The notes under the pieces: generated by a model
Databases searched by the model: none
Told to the model about the DNA's origin: nothing
What the model saw: only the letters and a program-made list of their open reading frames with translations
NCBI GenBank assembly: GCA_021199595.1
Contig: JAJQHT010000009.1
Location: 1 to 6,626, forward strand
Direction of reading: 5' to 3'
DNA length: 6,626 bases
DNA from: Oscillospiraceae bacterium
GTDB taxonomy: Bacteria > Bacillota > Clostridia > Oscillospirales > Oscillospiraceae
Part shown: one piece after another, positions 1 through 6,030 of the stretch
Numbering within the stretch: position 1 is the stretch's first letter
Layout: each line of letters opens with the position of its first letter
Position numbers and translations under genes: made by a program

Positions 1-962
1 CCGTACCGCTCCGCCAGCAGATAGGGGGCAACAACGTTTCCTTTGGACTTGGACATCTTGCCGCCGCCGAACAGCAGCCAGCCGTGGCCGTAGACCTTTT
101 TCGGCAGGGGCATCCCCACGCTCATCAGCATGGCGGGCCAGATGATAGAGTGGAAACGGACAATCTCCTTGCCCACGATATGCACGGCGGGCCAGTATTC
201 CTCTACCTGGTCGTATTTGTCGTTCATGTAGCCCAGGGCCGTCAGATAGTTAAAGAGCGCGTCCACCCACACATAGACCACATGACCGGGGTCGAAATCC
301 ACGGGGATGCCCCAGGTGAAGCTCGTGCGGGACACGCACAAATCCTCCAGGCCCGGCTCGATGAAGTTGTGTATCATCTCGTTGACGCGGCTGGCAGGCT
401 CCAGGAACGTCCCGGACTCCAGTAGCTCCCGCACGGGCTTTTCATACTTGGACAGGCGGAAGAAATACGCCTCCTCCTCTGCGTGATGCACCTCCCGGCC
501 GCAGTCGGGGCATTTGCCGTCCACGAGCTGACTTTCCGTCCAGAAGCTCTCGCATGGCGTGCAGTACATCCCCTCATACTTGCCCTTGTAGATGTCCCCG
601 TTGTCGTACATCTTGCGGAATATCTTCTGGATGGCCTCCACATGGTAGTCGTCCGTGGTGCGGATAAAGCGGTCGTTTGAGATGTTCATGTGCTTCCACA
701 GACCCAGAATGCCGCTTTTTCCGTCCGGGCCGGTGACGATATTATCCACAAATTCCTTGGGCGTGACGCCGGCCTCTTTCGCCTTTATCTCAATCTTCTG
801 GCCGTGCTCGTCCGTGCCGGTCAGAAACATCACGTCATAGCCGCACAGCCGCTTATACCGGGCAATCACGTCCGTGGCCACGGTACAGTAGGTGTGGCCG
901 ATGTGCAGCTTGTCAGACGGATAATAGATTGGCGTTGTGATATAGAATTTCCCCTTGCTCAT
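1..962 (-). CDS. metG: Methionyl-tRNA synthetase, N-terminal 320 residues (3' end beyond the left edge)
   Basis: Class I aminoacyl-tRNA synthetase that charges tRNA-Met with methionine in the cytoplasm, using ATP. The visible 320 residues cover the Rossmann catalytic core. HIGH is at residues 20-23 (context KLHIGHTY), the TGTDEHGQK segment at 48-56, and a zinc-knuckle pair at C134/C137 and C151/C154. [16 protein letters not shown] stretch follows, and KMSKS lies at 302-306 (bases 45-59). The anticodon-binding domain and any C-terminal EMAP-like tRNA-binding domain lie outside the window. Start: ATG at 962 has GGAGGG four bases upstream. An in-frame ATG at 974 would add MEGT, but it has only a weak site and would place the strong site inside the gene. 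A short PDGKSG stretch (79-84) looks like an insertion relative to the usual VaGI..LWK pattern, judged from memory. The gene follows the VanW gene by 52 bp and is probably in the same transcript. Identification is very secure. Confidence 0.97.
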   Translation of the reverse strand, partial: MSKGKFYITTPIYYPSDKLHIGHTYCTVATDVIARYKRLCGYDVMFLTGTDEHGQKIEIKAKEAGVTPKEFVDNIVTGPDGKSGILGLWKHMNISNDRFIRTTDDYHVEAIQKIFRKMYDNGDIYKGKYEGMYCTPCESFWTESQLVDGKCPDCGREVHHAEEEAYFFRLSKYEKPVRELLESGTFLEPASRVNEMIHNFIEPGLEDLCVSRTSFTWGIPVDFDPGHVVYVWVDALFNYLTALGYMNDKYDQVEEYWPAVHIVGKEIVRFHSIIWPAMLMSVGMPLPKKVYGHGWLLFGGGKMSKSKGNVVAPYLLAERY

Positions 963-966
963 AGTT

Positions 967-972
967 CCCTCC
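967..972 (-). promoter_or_regulatory. Ribosome binding site of metG (GGAGGG)
   Basis: GGAGGG on the minus strand, four bases before the ATG at 962. It decides between two in-frame ATG codons (962 and 974) in favour of 962, because the upstream ATG overlaps this site and has only a weak AGG of its own. No T-box, SAM riboswitch or promoter fits in the 52-bp gap to the upstream gene. Confidence 0.8.
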
Positions 973-1014
973 ATGCCTGTTGATTCTTCTCGCTTCCGGC
1001 GCTCCCGCCGCGGC

Positions 1015-3060
1015 TTACGCCACGGCGGTCAGCTCCGTGTCAGTGGTTGTGTCAGTGCTGGTATCGGTCGTATCGGTACTCGTGTCCGTACCCGTATCGG
1101 TGCCTGTGTCGGTGCCGCCGGTACCGTCGTCCTCATCCGTGCCGGTGCCGTCGCCGGTGGACGTATCCGTCGCGGCGGGGGTTTCCGTCTCCGTAGGCGT
1201 TTCGGTTTCCGTAGGCGTCTCCGTGGCGGGCGTATCTGTCGCCGCAGGCTCCTCCGTCTCCGATGTGTCCGGCGGCGAAGCGGTAGGCTCTGCTGTGGCC
1301 GTAGGCGCGGGCGTGGCCGTGGCTGCGGCGGATTCCTTGTAGTATTTGCTGTAGGCCTCCTCCTCATAGCTTATCTGGTTGCCGTTCGCGTCATATACGG
1401 CCCGGTAGGTCTGGGCATAATAGCAGGTGTCGTCCTCCCAGGTGCTCGAGGAGATCTCCACATAGCTGCCATCCTCGTCCGTGCCCCAGAGCTGAACGGT
1501 CAGATAGCCGCCGGAGACCCACGCCTTTATCTGGATGGGATAATTGCGGTTGTTGACAAACTTGAAATCCGGGCCGCCCCAGCTGACCGTGGCGTCCAGG
1601 CCCCGGGGAAGATAGGACACCGTGAAGTAATGGCAGGAGCGGAGCGTGATTTCCAGGTTTGCATACAGCGCGCAGTAATACAGCGTGGAGCTGCCCTGGC
1701 AGATGCCGCCGCCAATGGAGTTGACGTGCTGGCCGTTTTCATATGCGCCCGCCAGCTGATAGCCCTTGGCGGAGGTGCGCTCCCCAAGGCAGTCGTTATA
1801 GCTGAACTCCTCGCCGGGGTTCAGGACGGTGCCGTTCATAGCCTCCGCCGCCAGGGTGATATTCGTGATGCGCGCGGAGGTGGAGCCGGAAAGGCTGGTG
1901 CTCTTTTCCGACAGCAAATCCGCGAAAAGGTTCTCCTCCAACAGGGCGCTGGTAATCTCCGGCTCGGTATAGATGAGGGCAATGACCACCGTCTCGCCGG
2001 TCTCCGCCGCCTCATACAGCGCCTTGGCGGCGTCGATGTCAAAGCTGACGCCGGTGACGCTCTCCGTGACCCCGCCGGTCTCGGAATCATATTCCGCGTT
2101 CACAGCCTCTACATAGACGGCGTCATAGATGGTCTGAAGAAGCGTGTCCACGTCCTCGTCGCTGCCGTCGCCGGCGGCCTCCGGCGTGTAGTCGATGTCG
2201 TCATAGCTCTGGCTGACAAACGCCTCCTTGACGGCGGCGCAGACAGCCTCCTCATCCACCGTAACAGCGCCGCCGCCCTTGACGATGGTAACGGTGTCCG
2301 TTCCGATGGTGTATTCCGTCTCCAGAAGCTGCGTGTTCACCACCTGGGCAGCCTGGGCCACCAGTGAGGCCAAAGCGTCCTCATCCAGGGAGGTATTCGC
2401 GCTCCAGGTCAGGTTCACGCCGCTGCTCCTGCAGGAGAGATAGGTCTGGAAATTGCTCAGCAGACCGCTGTCCCGGCCATAGGCATAAGCCATTTCCGCC
2501 GGTGCCTCCGCGCCCCCGTCAAGGCCCAGCTCCTCCGCCGTCACGGTCAGGGTGTCGCCGGTGGAGAAGTTCACGGTAACGGACGCGCCCTGATAGGGGT
2601 TCGCGCCTGCCTCCTCCAGCACCTGCGCGGCCTCCTCTACGGTAAGGCCCCCAACATCAATGCCCTTCACGGTAATGTTCGGATAAATCGCGTCCGAATT
2701 GACCGCGCTGCTGGCCCAGGCCATGCCGCCGCCCAGCACCGCAATCAGCAGCACCGCCACGATGACGACCGGGATAAGCCAGCGCATCCGGCCGGAACCG
2801 CCGCTGCTGCCATACCAATCCTCGTAGCTGTCGTAGTCGTTTTCATAACCGGTGTCCTGGTCGTACCCCTGGTCATATTCCTGGTCGTAGTCCGGCTCGT
2901 AGTCCTCCTGATACCGGCCGCGCTCGGAGCGCTCCGGCTTTATCCTGACAGATCCGCCCCAGCGGCGGGATGTCTCCTCCTCCCAGTCCTGGCTCTCCTC
3001 CCAGTCCTGCTCCCGCTCGCGGCTGTCGTCCTGATATTCTTTTCTCTCATGCCTGCCCAT
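1015..3060 (-). CDS. Membrane-anchored VanW-domain cell-wall protein with PG-binding domains
   Basis: A 681-residue protein, probably acting on peptidoglycan outside the cytoplasmic membrane. Residues 1-93 form a hydrophilic, charged, presumably disordered cytoplasmic tail. Residues 94-116 are one transmembrane helix preceded by R91 and R93, implying N-in topology. Residues about 125-365 resemble two PG_binding_4-type (PF12229) modules. Residues about 394-515 are a VanW domain (PF04294) with [11 protein letters not shown] at 413-423, [13 protein letters not shown] at 450-462, a conserved-looking His477 and the DATVSWG stretch at 489-495. Residues 578-681 are a repetitive Thr/Pro/Glu/Asp tail without a sortase motif. 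VanW is named from vancomycin-resistance clusters, but no van genes are present here. To my knowledge, recent work in Clostridioides difficile found that VanW-domain proteins can make noncanonical 3-3 peptidoglycan cross-links; Cys454 would be the candidate nucleophile. The start has an ideal AAGGAGG nine bases upstream. Family assignment is secure; enzymatic activity is inferred. Confidence 0.95.
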   Translation of the reverse strand: MGRHERKEYQDDSREREQDWEESQDWEEETSRRWGGSVRIKPERSERGRYQEDYEPDYDQEYDQGYDQDTGYENDYDSYEDWYGSSGGSGRMRWLIPVVIVAVLLIAVLGGGMAWASSAVNSDAIYPNITVKGIDVGGLTVEEAAQVLEEAGANPYQGASVTVNFSTGDTLTVTAEELGLDGGAEAPAEMAYAYGRDSGLLSNFQTYLSCRSSGVNLTWSANTSLDEDALASLVAQAAQVVNTQLLETEYTIGTDTVTIVKGGGAVTVDEEAVCAAVKEAFVSQSYDDIDYTPEAAGDGSDEDVDTLLQTIYDAVYVEAVNAEYDSETGGVTESVTGVSFDIDAAKALYEAAETGETVVIALIYTEPEITSALLEENLFADLLSEKSTSLSGSTSARITNITLAAEAMNGTVLNPGEEFSYNDCLGERTSAKGYQLAGAYENGQHVNSIGGGICQGSSTLYYCALYANLEITLRSCHYFTVSYLPRGLDATVSWGGPDFKFVNNRNYPIQIKAWVSGGYLTVQLWGTDEDGSYVEISSSTWEDDTCYYAQTYRAVYDANGNQISYEEEAYSKYYKESAAATATPAPTATAEPTASPPDTSETEEPAATDTPATETPTETETPTETETPAATDTSTGDGTGTDEDDGTGGTDTGTDTGTDTSTDTTDTSTDTTTDTELTAVA
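1036..1113 (-). repeat. Thr-Asp/Gly/Ser tandem repeat in the VanW protein tail
   Basis: Codes residues 650-675 of the VanW-domain protein, a run of short TDTG, TDTS and TDTT units. The DNA on the plus strand is a degenerate array of GTRTCGGT-like hexamers and nonamers. With the preceding Pro/Thr/Glu part it makes a flexible extracellular tail of about 100 residues, of the kind that often spans or packs into the wall. Confidence 0.8.
1181..1230 (-). repeat. 18-bp tandem repeat coding TPTETE units
   Basis: Plus-strand copies begin at 1181 and 1199; they are 18 bp each and differ at two positions. A third, diverged partial copy begins at 1217. They code the repeated ETPTET segment (residues about 613-628) of the Thr/Pro-rich tail. 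The near identity of the copies suggests recent slippage or duplication. Confidence 0.8.
2812..2901 (-). repeat. Tyr-x-x-x repeat in the cytoplasmic tail of the VanW protein
   Basis: Codes residues 54-83, a Tyr/Asp/Gln/Glu-rich stretch. Counting the adjacent Y50, tyrosines fall at 50, 54, 58, 62 and 66, exactly four residues apart, and then at 72, 76, 79 and 83. YDQ occurs three times. The stretch precedes the transmembrane helix and is predicted to be cytoplasmic. Confidence 0.75.
2977..3009 (-). repeat. 18-bp direct repeat coding QDWEE twice
   Basis: A 15-bp sequence (plus strand CTCCTCCCAGTCCTG) occurs identically at 2977-2991 and 2995-3009, giving an 18-bp unit. It codes the duplicated QDWEE at residues 18-28 of the VanW protein's cytoplasmic tail. 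Perfect identity points to a recent duplication, and the unit keeps the reading frame. Confidence 0.85.
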
Positions 3061-3069
3061 ATCGCTATG

Positions 3070-3076
3070 CCTCCTT
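3070..3076 (-). promoter_or_regulatory. Ribosome binding site of the VanW gene (AAGGAGG)
   Basis: Perfect AAGGAGG on the minus strand, nine bases before the ATG at 3060, in the 41-bp gap after hemW. It fixes the start and predicts efficient translation, stronger than for the two genes upstream in the same run. Confidence 0.85.
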
Positions 3077-3101
3077 CTCTGTGGATGTTATTGTCATTCC
3101 G

Positions 3102-4346
3102 TCATTCATCCTGCGATGGGTGTATGATCTCGCCAATATCCCCGCCCATGGATTCCTCCATCCAGGGCTTTCCGCTGATGCGGTGCTCCGCCTGGGCCTC
3201 CCAGAGCGAGCCAATGAGGATGTTTGAGACCAGAAACCCCGCCGGGGTAAAGCACCACCGGCCATTGAAGCTCTTTGTCCAGCCGTCCTTTTCATATTCC
3301 TTCAGCAGCGCCTCGATGGGGGCGAAGTCGCTGCGATAGATTTTATAGTATTCCTCCTGTGAGATGCCCTTGCCCCGGCGCATCCCCAGCATGAGATATT
3401 CCGCCGCTCTGTCCAGCTCCTCCAGGCGCTCGTATTCCTCCACAAGGTCTTCTCCTCGCTCCACGCCCCGGATGTAGCCCTCCAGGCTGCGCACGAAGCC
3501 GTAACGGGTGTTCCCTATGCAGGAATGGGCGCCCGGCCCGAAGCCGAGATAGTCGTCCATATCCCAGTATTTCATGTTGTGGCGGCTGGCATAGCCGCGC
3601 TTGGCGAAGTTTGAGACCTCATACTGCTGATAGCCGTAGTGGGCCAGCGTCTCCACCGCATAAAGATACATATCCGCCTGCTCGTCGTCCGTCGGGATGA
3701 CCGGGCTGTCCTGGTATGCGTCATACATGGGCGTGCCCTCCTCCAGCTTCAGGCCATAGCAGGACAGATGCTCCGGCTCCAGCTCGATGGCCCGGGCCAG
3801 GGTCTGCGCCCAGTCAGCCTTTGTCTGGTTCGGCAGGCCGTACATCAGGTCGAGGCTCAGGTTGTCGAAGCCCTCGGCCCGTATCATCTGCACCGCCTTT
3901 TTCACCTGCGCGAAGCTGTGGCGGCGGCCTATGATTTTCAGCAGGTCGTCGCTCGCCGACTGCATTCCAAGGGATATACGGTTGACTCCCTCCTTCCGAA
4001 GCAGCCGCAGGTCATGGCGCGTCACGCTATCGGGGTTGCACTCCACCGTGACCTCCGCGCTTTTCAGCACCTTGCCGAAGCGCTTCACGGCGTTGAATAT
4101 CTCCGTAAGTCTCTTGGCCCCGTAATAGCTGGGGGTACCGCCGCCGAAGTAAATGGTGTCAATATAATAAGGGGACATGGTGGCCGCCGCCTCCTCAATA
4201 TGCCGGAGCAGGGCCGCCTGGTATTTGTTCATACGCCCGTCGCAGTTGGCAAGCGAATAAAAATCGCAGTAGCCGCACTTCGACGCGCAGAAGGGGATGT
4301 GGATATATACCCCCAGGAGCTTATCCTCTTTTTCCTTTTCTTCCAT
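3102..4346 (-). CDS. hemW: HemW, radical-SAM heme chaperone (HemN-like family)
   Basis: Cytoplasmic radical-SAM protein that binds heme and an iron-sulfur cluster and is thought to deliver heme to acceptor proteins. Family members are often misnamed oxygen-independent coproporphyrinogen III oxidase. The 4Fe-4S/SAM motif CxxxCxYC is C20, C24 and C27, followed by D28-F29. HemN oxidases have a fourth Cys two residues after the third (CxxxCxFCxC); here that position is Phe, which supports HemW. GGGTPS is at 68-73, ECNPDS at 102-107, YEVSNFA at 242-248, HNMKYW at 256-261 (a motif linked to HemW heme binding) and GFGPGAHS at 268-275. A HemN_C-type winged-helix region covers about 310-377. Family members are usually about 380 residues; this one has 414, mostly from a C-terminal extension (about 381-414). 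An in-frame stop four codons upstream confirms ATG 4346 as the first possible ATG. The nearest AGGA is a distant 14 bases away, so coupling to the upstream gene (24-bp gap) is plausible. Confidence 0.95.
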   Translation of the reverse strand: MEEKEKEDKLLGVYIHIPFCASKCGYCDFYSLANCDGRMNKYQAALLRHIEEAAATMSPYYIDTIYFGGGTPSYYGAKRLTEIFNAVKRFGKVLKSAEVTVECNPDSVTRHDLRLLRKEGVNRISLGMQSASDDLLKIIGRRHSFAQVKKAVQMIRAEGFDNLSLDLMYGLPNQTKADWAQTLARAIELEPEHLSCYGLKLEEGTPMYDAYQDSPVIPTDDEQADMYLYAVETLAHYGYQQYEVSNFAKRGYASRHNMKYWDMDDYLGFGPGAHSCIGNTRYGFVRSLEGYIRGVERGEDLVEEYERLEELDRAAEYLMLGMRRGKGISQEEYYKIYRSDFAPIEALLKEYEKDGWTKSFNGRWCFTPAGFLVSNILIGSLWEAQAEHRISGKPWMEESMGGDIGEIIHPSQDE

Positions 4347-4370
4347 AGCTTTGTATCACATCCTGGGCGC

Positions 4371-5840
4371 TTATGGCTCTGGCTCCGGGTCAGGCAGAAA
4401 GTCCGCCTTCGTCAGCCGGGACAGCTCCTCCTTGGTCGGGGCCTCCATGGTGGCCAGGCGGTTCGCCTGGCGGAGAATCATGCTTTCAAACTGATTGCGC
4501 ACATCCCGGCCATTGCCGAAATTTTCGTCGCGCCCCTCATAGAGGGAATCGAAATATTCCCGGGAGAACGCCTCGCCCTCCTCGTCCAACTCATAGCCGT
4601 TTTTGCGGCAGAGGCTGTGGAAAATGGCGTTCAGCTGCTCGCCATTATAGTCGGGGAATTCGATATATTTGTTAAATCGGCTCTCCAGACCCGGATTGGA
4701 GGACAGGAAGCGCTCCATGAGGTCCGTATACCCCGCGACGATAATCACAAGGTCGTCCCGGTGATCCTCCATGGCCTTCAAAATGGTCTCGATGGCCTCC
4801 CGGCCAAAGTCGTTCTCCCCGCCGCTGGCGAGGGAATACGCCTCGTCGATAAACAGCACGCCGCCCAGAGCCGAGGTGATGACCTCCTGCGTCTTGATGG
4901 CCGTCTGCCCCACATATCCGGCCACCAGGCCGGAGCGATCCACCTCCACGAGCTGCCCCTTGGAAAGCGCGCCGATGGCGGCGTATAACCCGCCCACCAG
5001 GCGGGCCACAGTGGTCTTGCCCGTGCCGGGGTTTCCCGTGAACACCATATGCAGGCTCATGGGGGCCACGGGCAGCCCCGCCTCCTGCCGAAGCCTGCGA
5101 ACCTTTATGAGGTTCATCATGCTTTTTATGTCTTTTTTGACGGCATCCAGCCCCACGAGGTCGTCCAGCTCCGCCAGAAGCTGATCGAGGTTCGGCTTTT
5201 CGGCCTCTGTCTCCTCCTTTGCCGCCGGCGCGGACTTTTCCGCTCCCTGGGGCGCGGCGGCAGCGGCGGGGGAATTTTTCTCCATGAAGGGCCGCTCCGC
5301 GCTGGTGACGAAATTCTCAGCCTTCAGCGTAGGCTTTCCCGGCTTCACCCCGGCGGAATCGCACAGGGCCGTCAGCTTATCCCCGCATTCGGTGATATAT
5401 TCCGCCTCGGCATAGGTGACATCATCGTCCACCGCCGCGAGGCACAGGAGGATGTTCGTCAGCATCCGCACAAATATGCGCGAGCAGTCCGTTCCCTGGC
5501 GGGCGTCCTGCTCGGTCAGCGACCAGAAAAACAGGGGCGGCAGAAATTCTCCGCTCTCGCCCACGGCGGTGCTGAGCGCCCAGAGGAGCCAGTCGGGCTT
5601 CGGCTGTCCCTTGGAATAGAGGGCATTGAGCGCGTCCACGTGCTCCTGACCAAGGCTCGCGCTGCGGGCAAAAAGCTGCAGGGCGCAGTCTGAACAGAAT
5701 TTGTCCATCTCCCCCGCAAGGCCCCGGCCTGCGGCACGGTAAAACGCCTCCGTATTGGCGACATAGGTTTTGTGAAGCTCCTCCGGGGAGCGTTTCCATT
5801 GTGTAGGCACAGCGTTACCGTCCCTTCCGGCATTTGTCAT
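4371..5840 (-). CDS. CbxX/CfqX-type (SpoVK-like) AAA+ ATPase with an N-terminal helical domain
   Basis: A 489-residue cytoplasmic ATPase, likely a hexameric remodeller of a protein partner that cannot be named from sequence. The AAA+ core follows the family signature LDDLVGLDAVKKDI (225-238). Walker A GNPGTGKTT is at 269-277, GYVGQT at 308-313, Walker B VLFIDEAYSL at 328-337, sensor 1 VIIVAGY at 365-371, the arginine-finger segment SNPGLESRFNKYIEFPDY at 381-398 (R388 candidate) and the sensor-2 region NGRDVRN at 443-449. The same family includes SpoVK, Rubisco activase CbbX and type VII secretion EccA. Residues about 20-165 form a separate helical domain with AAVDDDVTYAEAEYI (135-149), reminiscent of TerB-type domains (tentative), then an Ala/Pro/Glu/Lys linker (about 187-216). 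First gene after the promoter at 5873-5901. ATG 5840 lacks a clear ribosome binding site; GTG 5810 (residue 11), with GGAAGG upstream, is an alternative. Family is certain, substrate unknown. Confidence 0.95.
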   Translation of the reverse strand: MTNAGRDGNAVPTQWKRSPEELHKTYVANTEAFYRAAGRGLAGEMDKFCSDCALQLFARSASLGQEHVDALNALYSKGQPKPDWLLWALSTAVGESGEFLPPLFFWSLTEQDARQGTDCSRIFVRMLTNILLCLAAVDDDVTYAEAEYITECGDKLTALCDSAGVKPGKPTLKAENFVTSAERPFMEKNSPAAAAAPQGAEKSAPAAKEETEAEKPNLDQLLAELDDLVGLDAVKKDIKSMMNLIKVRRLRQEAGLPVAPMSLHMVFTGNPGTGKTTVARLVGGLYAAIGALSKGQLVEVDRSGLVAGYVGQTAIKTQEVITSALGGVLFIDEAYSLASGGENDFGREAIETILKAMEDHRDDLVIIVAGYTDLMERFLSSNPGLESRFNKYIEFPDYNGEQLNAIFHSLCRKNGYELDEEGEAFSREYFDSLYEGRDENFGNGRDVRNQFESMILRQANRLATMEAPTKEELSRLTKADFLPDPEPEP

Positions 5841-5872
5841 TTTTTGCTGACAGCGTACAGCGCACCGTTTAT

Positions 5873-5901
5873 ATTATATAGCAAAAATTCTGTCCTAACA
5901 A
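5873..5901 (-). promoter_or_regulatory. Sigma-A-type promoter of the ATPase-hemW-vanW-metG run
   Basis: On the minus strand, a perfect -10 TATAAT (5873-5878) and a -35 TTGTTA (5896-5901, four of six consensus bases) are separated by exactly 17 bp. The predicted start is near 5866, leaving a leader of only about 26 bases before the ATG at 5840. It sits directly after the terminator of the preceding gene, marking a transcription unit boundary. The leader carries two ACAGCG copies (plus strand 5850-5855 and 5857-5862) that could be a weak operator, though this may be chance. Confidence 0.8.
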
Positions 5902-5913
5902 GACCAAAGACTG

Positions 5914-5941
5914 AAAAAAAGGACGGCATTTGCCGCCCTTT
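5914..5941 (-). terminator. Rho-independent terminator after the right-edge gene
   Basis: On the minus strand, a stem with arms 5932-5941 and 5918-5927 (10 bp including one G-T pair) closes a four-base loop (5928-5931). The stem's 3' side runs into a tract of seven T (5914-5920). It ends transcription of the gene stopping at 6031. The plus strand has no T tract beyond the stem's own TTT, so the terminator is one-directional. Confidence 0.9.
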
Positions 5942-5968
5942 CCAAGGGAATATTGTCGGAACCTTTAA

Positions 5969-6022
5969 GGAACCTCTGAATCAATCCGACTTTGACCCCG
6001 CCGAGCGATTCAGCGGTTTTCC
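5969..6022. repeat. Intergenic inverted repeat with pseudoknot potential
   Basis: Arms at 5971-5982 and 6007-6018 pair at 11 of 12 positions around a 24-base loop. Allowing a two-base gap, the similarity reaches 5969 and 6022 (GGAACC against GGTTTTCC). A six-base element in the loop (TCCGAC, 5985-5990) is complementary to GTCGGA at 5955-5960 outside the hairpin, the geometry of an H-type pseudoknot. GGAACCT is also directly repeated at 5958-5964 and 5969-5975. It lies 12 bp after the stop of the right-edge gene and before its terminator, so it would be in that mRNA's 3' end. Function unknown; it may be a small repeated palindrome or a chance structure. Confidence 0.55.
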
Positions 6023-6030
6023 AATTTTTA

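Noticed and set aside
997..1010. GC-rich hairpin between the VanW gene and metG, possible terminator
   Set aside because: The stem is only five base pairs with a four-base loop, and no T tract follows on either strand, so termination is unlikely.
963..1014. T-box or S-box leader for metG
   Set aside because: The gap is only 52 bp, far too short for either riboswitch, and shows no matching conserved bases or terminator.
955..2367. Long plus-strand open frame (470 codons) opposite the VanW gene
   Set aside because: Its translation is Arg/Gly-rich low complexity, it has no family motif, and it is antisense to a gene with clear domains and a perfect ribosome binding site. Open antisense frames are expected in high-GC DNA.
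1015..3060. Vancomycin-resistance cluster suggested by the VanW domain
   Set aside because: No vanH, vanA/B, vanX, vanY or vanRS genes are present. VanW domains are common in clostridial cell-wall proteins unrelated to resistance.
3093..3107. GTCATTC direct repeat in the hemW-vanW gap
   Set aside because: It is seven bases repeated once and overlaps the hemW stop codon, with no associated promoter or operator pattern; most likely chance.
3102..4346. True coproporphyrinogen III dehydrogenase (HemN)
   Set aside because: The fourth cysteine of the HemN motif is replaced by Phe29, and the HNxxYW motif matches HemW.
3639..4988. Plus-strand open frame (449 codons) across hemW and the ATPase gene
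   Set aside because: It crosses two well-supported genes on the other strand, carries no recognisable motif, and is explained by codon bias.
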